Source of the DNA: Spodoptera frugiperda
Taxonomy: Eukaryota; Arthropoda; Insecta; Lepidoptera; Noctuidae
DNA length: 64,000 nt
Direction of reading: 5' to 3'
Assembly: GCF_023101765.2 (NCBI RefSeq)
Contig: NC_064215.1
Span: 2,418,001-2,482,000, forward strand
In this document: positions 35,461-47,425 of the stretch, piece after piece
Position numbering within the stretch: the stretch's first letter is position 1
Layout of the letters: every line of letters starts with the position of its first letter
Made by a program: the position numbers and the translations under genes
The notes under the pieces: generated by a model
Told to the model about the DNA's origin: nothing
What the model saw: the letters and a program-made list of their open reading frames with translations, nothing else
The model's database searches: none

Positions 35461-35808
35461 TTTCTCCATAGAAACTCCATAATTATGACTGTCAAATAGA
35501 CGATGGGTCTGGTATACCCGCGGTAAGAGAAGAACATCCGCGTATTAATCCAATTGTAGGTCTACTATCTTGGTTAAATACCTAAATTCTTTTCACACGG
35601 CAGTAATCTAATTAATAATTATCCTTTTGCCAGTGAACAGTTTGACGTTAATGTGTTTTAATACAAAATACGGTTTTGTAAGTCTCTTAGTGTGAGCAAT
35701 TAATTATGTAACGGTACATATAATTGGAAGCATTTTTTTACTGTTTCGTTTTAGGTACATCTTCTTCGTTCGAATTTGTATGTGCGACTGCTGAGAAAGA
35801 GGTTTTGG

Positions 35809-35905
35809 TTGATTCTCGGGTCGGGCAAAGTATTATTGGGGTTTTACCTTTACCTTTGGGTTATACCTACCCTTGTAGTGATATGACCGGTAGCAGTAGT
35901 GTCCA
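35809..35905 (+). repeat. Family C SINE-like fragment
   Basis: GATTCTCGGGTCGGGCAAAG followed by TATTATTGGGGTTTTACC matches the box-B side of the family C head and the start of its body; the rest is unrelated. Confidence 0.45.
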
Positions 35906-36565
35906 CTTTTTGAAAGTTAAGTATATAGTTTTATGAGACAAAAATACTTCTTGAGCACAGTCACTCATGAAAAACCTTTTGTAACTAAGAAAAAATTTTC
36001 TACGAGTAATTTTCAAACACAAACAATTTCAAATTAAATTATAGTTAGCATTAGCATCACACCTACTATAACTATTACTCTTCCAACACAAATCATACCA
36101 ATAGCAATTGTTTTCACTCCAACGAAGCGGTCAAAGAAACACTAATTCCAAAAAAAAAAACTAATTTCAAAGGTCGTAATTAAGCCGAAGATAAAAGGAA
36201 AATAATAAATCAAACAGCGAACTTATCTAAGGCCATAATTTGCCAACTTAACGACCCGATTCCGATTTTAACACATGATCCACTTACAGCAAGAAACTAA
36301 ATTGATGCGTTTGCGCATAAAAAAGTGATAATCGCTCGATAAGCTGTGAACGGAAACTTCTAAGCGAATGAAATAATGGGGAAGTACCAAATTGTGATTA
36401 ATTTAATGATTGAAATATCTTTTTTTGTTGATCGTGGTTGTATTTTCCGTGATGAAGTAGGTAGAGATGTATTTTTTTGGGTAAACTTTTCGCTTATTTG
36501 TGTAGTATGTTGGAAAGATAGGTATATTTCCGTGAAGGAGCAAAAATTGTAATAATATCTTTCTG
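35906..36565. other. AT-rich, nothing seen
   Basis: No open frame or repeat stands out. Confidence 0.4.
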
Positions 36566-36616
36566 CAAACTACTGGGAAGCCAATGTACAGCAGTAGACG
36601 TAATTTGATGATGGGC
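36566..36616 (+). repeat. Decayed RTE LINE tail
   Basis: GGGAAGCCAATGTACAGCAG then TAGACGTAATTTGATGATG is a degraded GEAYVQQWT-type C-terminus with stops and a short TGATGATG tail. Confidence 0.6.
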
Positions 36617-36915
36617 TGTCAGATAATGATTATGATGAAATAAGTATTAAACACAATGATGGAGTTGGAACGTAAGATGTATGAAAGGGTTGTAAGTGTG
36701 TTAGGCAGAGATAGAAAGAACGACGTAAGACAAGTGTCAGATTGTGCGAGAACGATTCTTTTAATCAGAAGTTTTAACTCTTTAGTTCAAACTAATATAA
36801 TATACGTGAAGTAAAACTGCAATTATTTATTTTCTTGTCTACCGCTGTTTTCCTACCTACGAATATCTCGTACCTACTTAACATACTCATTTCAGATCAC
36901 TGATCTCACTGATTC

Positions 36916-36990
36916 TTTTTTAAAAGGCCGACAACGCACCGGTATCGCTTCTGGTGTTGCGGGTGTCTGTGGACTGCGCTGATCGCTTAC
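36916..36990 (+). repeat. Family A SINE 3' fragment, opposite orientation
   Basis: TTTAAAAGGCCGACAACGCA, then CTGGTGTTGCGGGTGTC and GATCGCTTACATAAAATAAA is the reverse complement of the family A 3' half. One of the few family A pieces oriented plus. Confidence 0.7.
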
Positions 36991-37390
36991 ATAAAATAAA
37001 CTTATCTAAATAAGAATCTATGAACTAAACAAAATATAATCACACACATCAAAGACCTAACAGGACCCCATCACGAAACCAAAACAACTTACCAAATTAA
37101 GCCAACCCAAGTGAAATTTTAACAATAACGCATACAAACGCGTTAATATAAAACATAGCCGTGATAAAAAAAAAAACGTTAAATAATTAATCCCGCAATT
37201 ATGTAAACATAATTAGATGAACTAAACTAGAAAATGTAAATGAGTGTATGTAACGGTTTTGTGTTACGAAATTGGCCGGTTACCGTTGACGGAGCACAAG
37301 ATAAAGTTATTGTAACAAGGTGGGTTTGAGCACGCATTGAGGCACTAGTGACAGCGGGTGCTATGAGCGGAGGCGATTTTAGACTTACTC

Positions 37391-37575
37391 AGAAAGAAAG
37401 AAGGAAATATCGTTTATTGTGATGTAAAACTCAAAATATAGTATAATAATAAAGAATTCCACTCCTTAGCAGTTCGCAAAAGCAAGTGTGAAACAAAGCG
37501 CTTCGTGCAAGTTGGTGGGATATTTACAATGAAGCGGTGGCGCTTCGCCGATTGTCATGTGGTTCGATGATTGAA
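37391..37575 (-). pseudogene. Jockey-like LINE ORF2 tail, deleted
   Basis: The minus strand encodes VNIPPTCTKRFVSHLLLRTA and KEWNSL, matching the tail at 17348. It then jumps directly into the UTR end AATAAACGATATTTCCTTC with a TTTCTTTCT tail. The GVFK...RLL block is deleted. Confidence 0.72.
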
Positions 37576-37694
37576 AGGTTTATAGTGCGTTGCAGCGCAA
37601 AAGGCTAGTGTTAAGCGTAATTCTGTGGACCGGACAAGTCAAGGTTAGAGTCCATGGCGCTGATATTTAGCTATAGCCATAAAGGCAAACTTAT

Positions 37695-37807
37695 TCTACA
37701 TATAAATCCGAAAAAGTCACATTGGTACTTTGCCGTTGGTAGGTTTCGAGCCCGCACCAAAGCGAGTCAGAGCGGGCGCGCGTCTCAAACCTCCGGGCCA
37801 CCACATT
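37695..37807 (-). mobile_element. Family E tRNA-derived SINE
   Basis: Read on the minus strand, GTGGTGGCCCGGAGGTTTGA and GGTGCGGGCTCGAAACC give the A-box and B-box parts of a tRNA-like head. The body then follows with GGCAAAGTACCAATGTGAC. The counterpart at 25946-26110 is older. Confidence 0.7.
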
Positions 37808-38324
37808 ATACCACCAAAAATATAATACCTACCAGATGAATATAGGTACGGATAGACATTCTACGCATACTGAGCCCGCTATCAATGTGACCATACGAGC
37901 TATAATTAAATAAACGCACAGAAGCAAAGATTTCTATCTCCTAACAACTACCCACGTAAGTGCATAATCATTCTTTGTGTGATTTCGATCATCGTACTTA
38001 CACACATGTAATTATGGACCATTTTACTTTTATGTCTTTCGAAACAACTTCTAGGAGTCATGTTTTCATAATTTCTTCTTCTTTCAGATCGACAGATTTG
38101 TTTTGTATCTTAAAATGGTCAATTTGATTTTACAGCAAAGTTTAAAAACCCGATTTCATTAACCCCATGCGTTGGATCTCTATGAGGATTTTCCAGATTG
38201 AGGTCGATTGGAGATCACAGTTTAAAAGGTATATCAGAATTCAGAAATCCCTGCTGGCCAATCTTTATCAAAATTTTTGTCCCTTAGTATACTCGTCGTA
38301 TCTCACACTGTCCTTAAATCTAAC

Positions 38325-38476
38325 TTTTTGAGGGAGGAACGTCATCCCTTCCCATCTCGGGCAAGACGAGAGGGAGTATCTCTTACTGACTTAAAACCAC
38401 CCTATTCCTACTTCTGCTTTCCGAGCCGGAGCCCTGGTAACCCGCTAGTAGTCTGCAGCTCCGGGTCGGCCCTTAC
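38325..38476 (-). mobile_element. Family B SINE
   Basis: TTTTTGAGGGAGGAACGTCA at the left, ACTGACTTAAAACCACCC, CGAGCCGGAGCCCTGGTAAC and GTCTGCAGCTCCGGGTCGGC at the right. Slightly longer than the short form. Confidence 0.8.
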
Positions 38477-39150
38477 CTCTTACTAGCTTAATTAGCTTTG
38501 GAATACTTGGTGTCGACATATCGAACAAAATTCTACGATCATTTAGAGAGTAGAAATTAACCTCGAAGAAGCTAATCGTCTGCTGCTGTATAAGACACAG
38601 GTTCCACCACTTATGGAATACAGTCCCCATCTTTGGGTACAATTTCATTATTAATAATTGTCATACCACGAACTTATTTCATTGCCTTCGATTCTCCATA
38701 ATAATAAATACTGATTTTATTCATACCCACGGCACTAGCAAAGAGAGTGTTCCTAGTATTCTGAGTTATAGTTCTAAACCGAGTTCGGATCCCGGGAAGT
38801 GAAACGGTAACAAAATACCGGATGTGTCGTGGGCGGTCAGTGCGCATTGTCATACAAAAAGCTTTGCTTTTTGTAGAGTGACTGTGTTTTCTTTATTGGT
38901 TTTGAGATAGTAGGAAAAAGTTGATTAGTTCCATATAAGGTAATGTGCTCGTAAATTGCTCTGATTTAGTATTTATTATATGGAGCTGATATCCTTAACT
39001 TAGGAGCTGGTGTTCTTAACTTTAATTTCTGGTATAAAACCACCTTTACGTACGCATTTCGGGTATAAAAGTCATGATGTTATGTTTGAATACGACTAAT
39101 CATTTAAACTGATTTAATTGCTCGTTTGATATAAGCGTGACATAATGATT
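38477..39150. other. Intergenic
   Basis: No gene. 38830-38870 is slightly GC-rich (GGGCGGTCAGTGCGCATTG), with no frame. Confidence 0.35.
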
Positions 39151-39162
39151 GACGCCACGTTT

Positions 39163-39208
39163 GGCGCTCTGATTGGCTAGCACGAATTAACCAACCAATC
39201 AGAGCGCC
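39163..39208. repeat. CCAAT-bearing inverted repeat
   Basis: GGCGCTCTGATTGG (39163-39176) is the exact reverse complement of 39195-39208, with an 18-bp loop, and imperfect pairing extends both arms. Each arm includes ATTGG/CCAAT. It may be the centre of a small foldback element. Confidence 0.7.
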
Positions 39209-39662
39209 GAACGCGCTTTCGTTCAACCAAAAACAAATTTGTACTACGGATATAGTCAATTCCCAAAAAAAAATAATAGTTAAGCCTTGAATTCAACTAT
39301 GTATAAACCCTCTTATTCCACACTAAACAGACGAGGTATGCAAAGGACAGTCCATCACCAAATTCACAGTCACCGCACAGTTCCATAAAACATCTATTGT
39401 CTTGGATAATGTTATTAACCAAATTATTGTGTACCACTTCCATTTCTGCCTACCCACTTATTACCGAGGTTTCGTCACAGCCCTTTTCCTCTACAATTCT
39501 GTTGGCCTTTTTAATTGACTTTTTATTGTTAAGTTAATTTTTAGTTGATTCAAAACATTTTTGTTTATGTTGCTAGTGGTTACTCATTCGGAACTTATTT
39601 TTCCGGTGCTTTGATTCATCGTTTGTTTTATTGCTTTTGTTTCTGTGGTTTGAGCTGAATGG

Positions 39663-40019
39663 TTTTTTATGGAATAAGCCGGTAAACGAGCTGACGAATC
39701 ATCTGATGGTAAGCGATCGCTGCCGTCTTTTGACACCCGAAATACCAGAAGCATTACAAGTCTGATGAGTGCGTTGCCGGCCTTTTGGAGTAACTCCAAA
39801 GGCGGCAACGTTGCTGGCCGGATGGTTAGGAATTTAAGGGTTATTGGGGAATTGGGGATTGGGAAGATTGGGAAGGGGGATAATTGGGCCTCCGGTAACC
39901 TTACTCATACAACGAAACACAACGCAAGCGTTGTTTCACGTCGGTTTTCTGTGAGCCCTTGGTAGTACACCGGTCGAGCCGGCCCATTCGTGCCGAAACA
40001 TGGCTCTCCCACACTTGAA
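39663..40019 (-). mobile_element. Family A SINE, near full length
   Basis: The longest copy in the window. From the left: TTATGGAATAAGCCGGTAAA, GATCGCTGCCGTCTTTTGAC, GGGGATTGGGAAGATTGGGA, GGCCTCCGGTAACCTTACTC, CAACGCAAGCGTTGTTTCAC and CATGGCTCTCCCACACTT. The minus-strand 5' end holds GGCCGGCTCGACCGGTG, a box-B-like word, which suggests a tRNA-related Pol III promoter. Confidence 0.87.
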
Positions 40020-40290
40020 TTTATGATATAAATGTAATTTAAAAAATCTTAATAAATAGCTATGATTGTATTTTATGACTCATAATTAATGTGACAAAGT
40101 CGTAAATACTGGTATTAATTTCAAGAAATTAAAGTTTTGTCAAATATGTTCAATTTAAATAATATGTTCAGTAATTATTTCAATATTTTATTTCTATAAA
40201 TTGTAATTTTAACATAATATGTTGATATTTTAATAGGTTATAAGTTTTTATTGTATGTATTAAGTTTATAAATAATTTTATCCATATTGA

Positions 40291-40450
40291 TAACGGTTAG
40301 TGGTGGAATATGATAACTGCACGGTGCGGGTTCGATTCCCACACAGAGCAACTCTTTGTGTGATACACAAATTGTTGTTGCAGGTATGAGTGTCATTTGT
40401 ATGTGAACTTGTATGACTAAATCCTAGTGTGGGGCAACGTTTAAAAAAAA
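40291..40450 (+). mobile_element. Family D tRNA-derived SINE
   Basis: The head contains GTGCGGGTTCGATTCCCACA, a strong box B. The body follows with AGAGCAACTCTTTGTGTGAT and CACAAATTGTTGTTGCAG, ending CTAGTGTGGGGCAACGTTTA and an A-run. Related copies at 41872-42058, 63172-63246 and 63750-63816. Confidence 0.85.
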
Positions 40451-41093
40451 GATAAAATTCCAGGGTCGAATAAAGACTTCTCATATATTGGGTTTTAATA
40501 TAGTATCATTATGGTTGAAGTTTTATCGAAAGATGTTCACTATTTAGCTAGTCTATTTTCATTTAATAGCAAAAGATACTTATGAAACAATTAGTCCTGC
40601 TGTAGGTACTCACAAGTTGGTCAAAATATGCAGTAGATACGACAATCATTTTCAATTTAATTTTCGTCACCAAATCCAATACTTAATCTGTACAAGCTCA
40701 GTCAATTCCGATCACAGATTTCGTCTTGGTCAAGCTTGTACCAGCCAACATAAATGAACAGACTACAAACTCCAAGCCATACGATTTTAAACCCAATGCT
40801 CTTGACAATAAAGCTGTAATTTGAAGATGGAGTGGCAAATGTAAGTTGGTGAAGTACAAACGTAAGTTCAATGACCCTTAAGATGATGATTTAAAATTCT
40901 TTGCGCGTAGGTAGTGGCCGAAATAATAGGCCATCCTTTGAGACTACAATAGCCTATAAATATTGAAAAAAAAAAGATAATCTATTACAATCATTTGATA
41001 TTCTAACACCAAAGTTACTTTGTATGCTTTCCTCTTCACTCTTGTGGAGTGACCACAAGTTTTTTTTTTAATAATTCGGATTTAAATCTCGCA
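40451..41093. other. Intergenic
   Basis: No gene or repeat recognised. Confidence 0.35.
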
Positions 41094-41324
41094 GAGCCAT
41101 ACTTCGGCATGAAGGGCCCGGTTCGACCGGAGTGATACCACGGCTTCACAGAAAACCAACGCGAAGCAACGCTTTCTCACATAAGCCGGTAAACGAGCAG
41201 ATGGATCACCTAATGGTATACAATCGTCGCCGCCCATGAACACTGTTTTCTGTGAAGCCTCCGGTTGAGCTATCACTCCGGTTGAGCTAGCCCATTTGTG
41301 CCAAAGCATCGCTCTCCCACACTT
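41094..41324. mobile_element. Family A SINE fold-back pair
   Basis: 41094-41178 is the family A 5' part in plus orientation (GAGCCAT to AGAAAACCAACGCGAAGCA). 41180-41324 is an internally deleted copy in minus orientation (ATAAGCCGGTAAACGAGCAG to GCTCTCCCACACTT), and GGTTGAGCTA is duplicated inside it. The outer arms are inverted repeats of the same segment. Confidence 0.8.
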
Positions 41325-41871
41325 AAAATTTGTTATCCCAAAATTTACCAAGAACCATATCATACCTACTGTCCCATAAATAGTCTAAGGCCTGATGACG
41401 CGAATTTCAATACCTACATAAAATTCAAAATGAATTTGAATACGTATTGGAATAATTTGAATATACCATAATGACATAGTTGCAATGCTTGCTGCTGACT
41501 TCTTTTGGCAGATCATTCGGGATGATGGTGGACTATTGACTCTTATAAGGGACACAATGGTTGACCGTTAGGTTACTAAGGAGGGGTTTGATTGTTCCTA
41601 CAAGTGCTAATTAAAATTATGTTTAGATTTATGGTTGTAAAATTGAATTGGTACTTTAATGATTTGGAGTTTGTAATGTAGAGTGTAAAGTTTCACAATT
41701 TTGATGAATGGGACATAAACTTGAAAAATAGTTGGTGCCTCAGTTGTTTTATTAAATAAAAAAAAATTGTGTCTGAAAATGTGTATTGTGAGTATTTATA
41801 CGGGTATAAATTAAGAGGCTTTACTTAGGAATTACTTAATTTTAATTATTACTGTTTAACGAGTTTGACTG
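41325..41871. other. Intergenic
   Basis: Nothing recognised. Confidence 0.35.
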
Positions 41872-42058
41872 CACGGTTGGCGCGGTGGCTGAGCAAACTG
41901 GCTGCCGTAGAACGTGTAGCGGGTTCGGTTTCTGCACAGAGCAACTCTTTGTGTGATCCACAAATTGTTGTTTCTTGTCTAAACTCAACTTGTATGTTTG
42001 TAAACGCACACACAACACAGAAGAAAATCTTAGTGTGGGGCAAAGTTAAAAAAAAACA
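41872..42058 (+). mobile_element. Family D tRNA-derived SINE, full
   Basis: GGTTGGCGCGGTGGCTGAGC gives the A-box side and GTAGCGGGTTCGGTTTCTGC the B-box side of a tRNA head. The body shows AACTCTTTGTGTGATCCACA, the tail TTAGTGTGGGGCAAAGTTAA and an A-run. Confidence 0.87.
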
Positions 42059-42480
42059 AGTTAACATTTCGTCGAAATGTTTTTCTTTGCGAGATTTTCT
42101 TAATTTTCTCTTCATATAAGCTAAACAAAATATCTTCTCATATCTTTATAACCTGTAGATGCTACTCCACCAAACCATCTTCAGTTCAAAATTCCTAATA
42201 CTTGTAACTGTAATCCTACATACCTAACCTACATTCACAGTAACCAATAAAATGAGTGTAATAATCTTCATACGAAGTTTATACCTAAAGATGAAGCCTT
42301 ATCTCCACAGCCTAGGTTATCTAGGATACCTAGATCTATCTGCATTATTTTATAAACTAGCTTCTGCCGGCGACTTCGCTTGCATTTAATAGAAAAGAAA
42401 TACCCCAAATTATATCAGAATATAATAATCTATCTCTGTATCTAATTTCATCTGAATCCATTCCGTAGAATTTCCGTGGA
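42059..42480. other. Intergenic
   Basis: No gene or repeat recognised. Confidence 0.35.
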
Positions 42481-42694
42481 AGAGTAACAAAAATACATAC
42501 ATCCATACATCAAAAATCCAAACATCCGTACATCCAAGCATCATACATATGTATGGATGTTTAGCTGTGCTTGTATGTACATACATCCATACATCCATAC
42601 ATCTCTACATCCAAACATCCAAACATCCAAACATCCAAACATCCAAACATCCAAACACCCAAACATCCAAACATCGAAAACATCCAAACATCCA
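42481..42694. repeat. ACATCCAA minisatellite
   Basis: An 8-bp unit ACATCCAA is tandemly repeated about 11 times from 42607 to 42694. It is preceded by related ACATCCAT units and a small hairpin where ATGTATGGATGT meets ACATCCATACAT (42546-42600). Confidence 0.88.
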
Positions 42695-43010
42695 TTACAA
42701 TATTATTAGGATAGGATTCAATCTAAGATTACAACGGGTCTACAATAAAGTTGGGATCGAATGTCTAACGGGACGGGTCAGTGTGTAGTGAACTGATAGC
42801 TTTAACATGCGCACACGCATCGTAAGTGCGTTCAAGCACTTGAACTTGGACAATTCGGAATTTAACCCTGTAGTAGTAACGTGTAGTGGCGATACTGGGT
42901 TGTATCGACCCGAAGGCATTTTAAACAGATGTTTTGTTATGTTATTGAGACATTTGATTGTGTTTTTTAAGAAAATCCTGAGGTTTTTTTTAAAGGATCA
43001 GCGATATTAC

Positions 43011-43171
43011 TTTTTATGGTATAAGCCGGTAAACGAGAAGACGGATCATGTGACGAATCGCCGCCGCTAATGGACACCCGAAACACCAGAGTGCGTTGCC
43101 TGCGTTTTGGGGCTTAGGACTTTAAGGGATGTTGGGAATCAGGGATTGGGAAGCGGGTAATTGGGCCTTCA
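43011..43171 (-). mobile_element. Family A SINE, partial
   Basis: TTTTTATGGTATAAGCCGGT at the left, GCCGCCGCTAATGGACACCC and GGAAGCGGGTAATTGGGCCT at the right. Ends before the GGTAACCTC block, so it is 5'-truncated. Confidence 0.8.
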
Positions 43172-43755
43172 GTATATGCTTGTGATTTCTCTCATCTTGC
43201 AGTGTCCTTATACTGGGGTTATTCGGTTACTAATCCCCTTCAAGTAGTTCCAATGACCAAAGTAGGTTCACATAATATTGACGTGATTTATCTAACCATT
43301 TAATGTCATAAATAATATGAAAAATTAAAAAATCCTGGTCAAAATTACTGAGCATTCTCTTAGCCGTAACCTTTCCCCTACTGCTTACAAGTTAGTACAC
43401 ATTAACTATCTTTATTAAAGTTCCTAACGTCTTAGAAATAAAGTCTTTTTTACCTTAATCGTTTTATTAAGCGGTTCTGGTAACATGCTTAATCGCTTTT
43501 CGAGTTTTGTCATCACAAATTAGTCTTAAACTGGATGTAACAGTTATCAGAACCTGTTTACAACTTTAGGCCTTTTTTGGTCTTTAATTTGATCACCATG
43601 TTGAATTTAAACTGCCAAATAAGTTTAAAAACAGGCTCGTTTTAATTGGCGTAACATTTTTGTTTTATTAGTTTGTTTAGAAACTTTAATTTGTTTTTTT
43701 TTTTGAAATGGAAGAGGATGACGGTTAAATGTCTATGACGGTAAATACTAATGAG
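43172..43755. other. Intergenic
   Basis: Nothing recognised. Confidence 0.35.
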
Positions 43756-43883
43756 TTTTTTTTTTGGGTGGGGATATCATCCAATGACTTCTCATGTCAG
43801 AGACTTTTACTGAGTAAAAACCACCCCGTTCCTACTCCTGCTTTTCGAGCCCCGGTACACCCGCTAGCTAGTCCGCAGCTCCG
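43756..43883 (-). mobile_element. Family B SINE, short form, deleted
   Basis: T-run, GATATCATCCAATGACTTCT, then the GCCTTGGGCGAGG block is missing, then TAAAAACCACCCCGTTCCTA and GTCCGCAGCTCCGA. Confidence 0.8.
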
Positions 43884-44638
43884 AAGTACACTTGCAACAT
43901 CAGTAGCAAGCTGGCAAGAGAACACTGCCATTTTTTTTTAATTATTAGTCAGCTGTTGCTGCAGTTAGTCAGCTATAACGACACCCACGTGATGAGTAGA
44001 GGAGGTCACAAATCCCTTCTACTCTTACCACGACGTAACTAAAGCTTATATTTAATGAGACAATCCCGCCACACCCTCCCAAACCGCTGCAACTCCTATA
44101 AACCAGGATCTACAGTAGATACAACCATGAAAACACCGGAACACTGAAAACCAGAGAAATGAATGACTGTCTTGAATCCCCGCAACGAAATAAATCAGAA
44201 GATATTATTAGAGAAGAAGAAAAATAATAAGAGCAAAGGCACATTAAAACTAGTAAATGAACTCAAGAGTAAAGTGTGAATGACCTCTCCACACACACAT
44301 AGTATCATCGCTACATATATATTTCCTACGAAACTGGAATATAATTGAATATCTTCAAGTGTTATCATAAAAGGAGTATTTGTAATGATCACGGAGTCTA
44401 AAGTGTGTACTATAAACGCGGCACCGCTCTACGGTATCAAATCATCCTGTTTATTATAGTAACACGCTTCTTTGAACTTTTTGTAGGACACACGAATGTG
44501 TAGGATGGATAGCGAGTAGTCTGGACGATAATTTTTAAATTAAGTTCATAATTATTGTAATGGTCACAGATAAAGATAAAATCTTTCGGAAAGACTTCTC
44601 CCCGAAAGATTCGATCTCCACTAAAGCCGTATTCTACG
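43884..44638. other. Intergenic, segment echoed at 51.6 kb
   Basis: The stretch 44080-44215 (AACCGCTGCAACTCCTATAA, TCTACAGTAGATACAACCAT, GAAAACACCGGAACACTGAA) appears in reverse complement at about 51590-51740. It is therefore a dispersed repeat present twice here; its type is unknown. Confidence 0.6.
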
Positions 44639-44650
44639 ACATTTATTAAG

Positions 44651-44795
44651 CTTTTTTTTGAGGGGGAAAATCATTCCCGCCTTATGCGAGGCGAGAGAGA
44701 GTGTCAGACTCTTATTAACTAAAAACCACCCCATTCCTACTCCTGCTTTTCGAGCCGGAGCCCCGGTAAACCCGCTAGGTAGTCCGCAGCTCCGG
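44651..44795 (-). mobile_element. Family B SINE, short form, 12-bp TSD
   Basis: A 145-bp insertion between perfect direct repeats ACATTTATTAAG at 44639-44650 and 44796-44807. The minus strand starts CCGGAGCTGCGGACTACC, contains the box-B-like GGCTCGAAAAGC, and ends in CCCCCTCAAAAAAAAG. The TSD proves that the short form is a complete insertion event and not an alignment artefact. Confidence 0.92.
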
Positions 44796-44807
44796 ACATT
44801 TATTAAG

Positions 44808-45440
44808 GTAAAACTTTTTTCCTTTTAATACATATATTTTCATTTCACTAACGCTAGAGAAATGAGACACCAGTTCAGATGAGCTAATATTTAGGTAAAG
44901 GTAAATAAGTATTAAATATAATCCTGTAAGCCAGCTCTAATCACCTACCTTCAGGTAATATCTCTGCTCGTTTGTCCGTTTCTCTCGTAAAAAATGTCCA
45001 AAATATACGTAATTTGTAACATTTGTATGTATCAATAAAATTTTTGATAAATCATTCTTAAACTACCGATCCATTTCACCCAAAATACTACACATTATTT
45101 CCAAGCCTATATAAGATCACATTCCAAACTTATCATCACTAAATGTAAATGAGATAGTCAATTTATTTTTATGTCAAAGTCGGTTGCCTATTTTAGTGAG
45201 CCGTGCGTCAGAGTCAAAACATCAGAGACTCAGAATCTATACATACAATAAAACAGTAAAATATGTGTGTCTGTACGTTGAAAATATTAGTTCAATATAA
45301 CAAATATAGGTAAGGAAACAGCAATAGAGAACAGTAACGAAAAAATCCTCTTGGTATGTTTGCACTCACTGATATAATGGATTTAATGATCTTATTACAG
45401 TCAATCATCTTGGACTAAATTTAAAGACTAAATTTAATAT
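44808..45440. other. Intergenic
   Basis: Nothing recognised. Confidence 0.35.
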
Positions 45441-45519
45441 CATCAAAAAAAAAATTTGAACAAAGGCTTCCCCCTTAGTCCTCAACGTAGAACGACAAGC
45501 CGCCACCTGCATTCCCTGG
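45441..45519 (-). pseudogene. RTE-type LINE tail
   Basis: The minus strand encodes MQVAACRSTLRTKGEAFVQ and then loses QQWTS, running instead into a T-run and GATGAT. The adjacent 45520-45682 is open on the minus strand with a hydrophobic segment (MLIVFFMVVAPSVLLMDAY); I cannot assign it. Confidence 0.7.
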
Positions 45520-46119
45520 AAGCTTCGCTATTCCTGATCTGATAATTAGAATAAAAAGAATCCCCAATTCTCAAATCCCTAACTTCAAAAGACAATAGTA
45601 ACGCACTTTTAACTCCGCTAGTGTTATAAGCGTCCATGAGCAGCACCGATGGCGCCACTACCATAAAAAAAACAATCAGCATAAAGTCACGATCCTACAC
45701 ATCCAAAGTTGCGTGCAGAAGCTAGTCGTAGAATAACTAGTCACTAACAGTTTTATAGAATGGGACAGATTTTAACAAGCAATTCGTATGCTTACCAGAG
45801 TCAGGTCTGCTGTTAAAACTAATTTTATACTGCCTGCCTACCCACTGGACGCTTGGCGTGATAGTGACATGAATATTAATTCAATTATTGGCTCTAAAGC
45901 TTTGGGCAGAAGATTTTTGTTTTGTTCTCTGAATACTAATGTTAATGTGCTTTGTGGAGTCTTTGAACTTGAGGCGTTACGTTGTTTTTCTTGTTTAGAT
46001 GATGGAGTAGGATTTTGTGATGGCTATGTTTGATGGCGACAGGTGATGAGATAAAATCTTCGTTTTTATTGTACGTTCTGGAAGATGTGGAAGATTCTTT
46101 AAGTTAAAGGAATGTTTTG

Positions 46120-46282
46120 TGGGAGTTAAATCATCAATGGCTTCTCCCGCCTTAGCCGAGGCGAGAGGGAGTGTCAGACTCTTACAGAGCAAAAACCACT
46201 CCTCTTGCTTTTCGACCTAGAGCCCTGTTAACCCGCTAAACAGTCCGCAGCTCCGGGTCGGCATCAGTCCTACTGGGCCCTT
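46120..46282 (-). mobile_element. Family B SINE
   Basis: GGGAGTTAAATCATCAATGG, GCCGAGGCGAGAGGGAGTGT, then AGAGCAAAAACCACTCC, CAGTCCGCAGCTCCGGGTCG and GCATCAGTCCTACTGGGCCC. Intermediate length, without the A-run. Confidence 0.8.
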
Positions 46283-47209
46283 TGCTCTTTGTACGCATGG
46301 TTTAGTTAAAGGGATAGACTTATAATTGTATATTTAAGTATTAATTAAATATTCGCGATCTAATAGGTTCCGAAGTGAATTCAAATATGTTCTGCCACGC
46401 GATCAAACTAATCAAATATTACAAAATTTTAACATCCCATACACATAAATATCTAAAAGATAGACACAACTATATGCAGCTAACAGAACACAAACAAGCT
46501 CACATCTCCTAACAAGATACTTACTTAACTACTACACAAACAACAAAATTTCTATAAACCTAACTATAACAATAATTTAGCAAGCACCAACCGAAATTCT
46601 GAACCGAAATAGTTAACCCTAACTGACTCATCTACCGAACTTGTTTGACAACTAAAACTAAATCCGAAACTGCTACTGTTTAGTCACCAGCAAGTCAAGC
46701 TACCCATTTCTGACAAACCCCTTTATTACATTTTCAACCTTAAAGCTTTGTTCTAAAGTTGGAAATAACAATTGGCAGACTGGTGTAGGTTGATGTGCTT
46801 GGCCAGTGTAGAACAATAGAATCGGGACTGAGGTCAGGTCGGGTCACTGTGAACGTTTGCTCAAGGTCAAAAACTTGCCAAGGTCAGTTTTGCAGAATGT
46901 AGGGCCGCAATCACAGTTCACAATATGTGTGTAGTTAACAACTTATTGTTTTGTTTTGTTTTTGGAACTGTCAAAGTGTATGGGGTGTTGCGAATTGTTA
47001 CGTTGGCGGTGTGTGTTAAATGTTGTGTTTGTATTTTGATAACATTTACTAGCTACCTACCTACCTACTTAAGTGGTGATTGTAAAGATGATTTTTAAAA
47101 TCGACAATGATCTGTGAGTTCATAGGTAGATGATCACAGTTTTTTTATATTAGGAGTTAATTTCCAAACAGTTTGGTGACATGTATAAGTAAATTACAAG
47201 AAATACCAC
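46283..47209. other. Intergenic
   Basis: No gene or repeat recognised. Confidence 0.35.
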
Positions 47210-47425
47210 TTTTTATGGGATAGGTGGCAAACGTGCAGACGAATCATCTGATGGTAAACGATCAGCACCGCCCATCGGCACCGGCACCCGCAACACCAGA
47301 GGTGTCGCAGGTGCATTGCCGGCTTTTTAAAATGGAATACGCTCTTTTCTTTGAAATTTTAGGTCATATCGGTTCGGAAATACAGCTGACGACAGTTCGT
47401 TCCACAGTTTTGCGATACGAGGCAG
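47210..47425 (-). mobile_element. Family A-related SINE (subfamily A2)
   Basis: TTTATGGGATAGGTGGCAAA, GACGAATCATCTGATGGTAA, GCCGGCTTTTTAAAATGGAA and GTTCGTTCCACAGTTTTGCG match a widespread lepidopteran repeat. A 105-codon plus frame at 47224-47541 crosses it and is therefore not a gene. Confidence 0.8.

Noticed and set aside
41849..42119. 84- and 88-codon frames on both strands
   Set aside because: They overlap a full family D SINE.
42410..42788. Frames rich in Lys-His-Pro-Asn or Tyr-Val-His
   Set aside because: Products of the ACATCCAA minisatellite.
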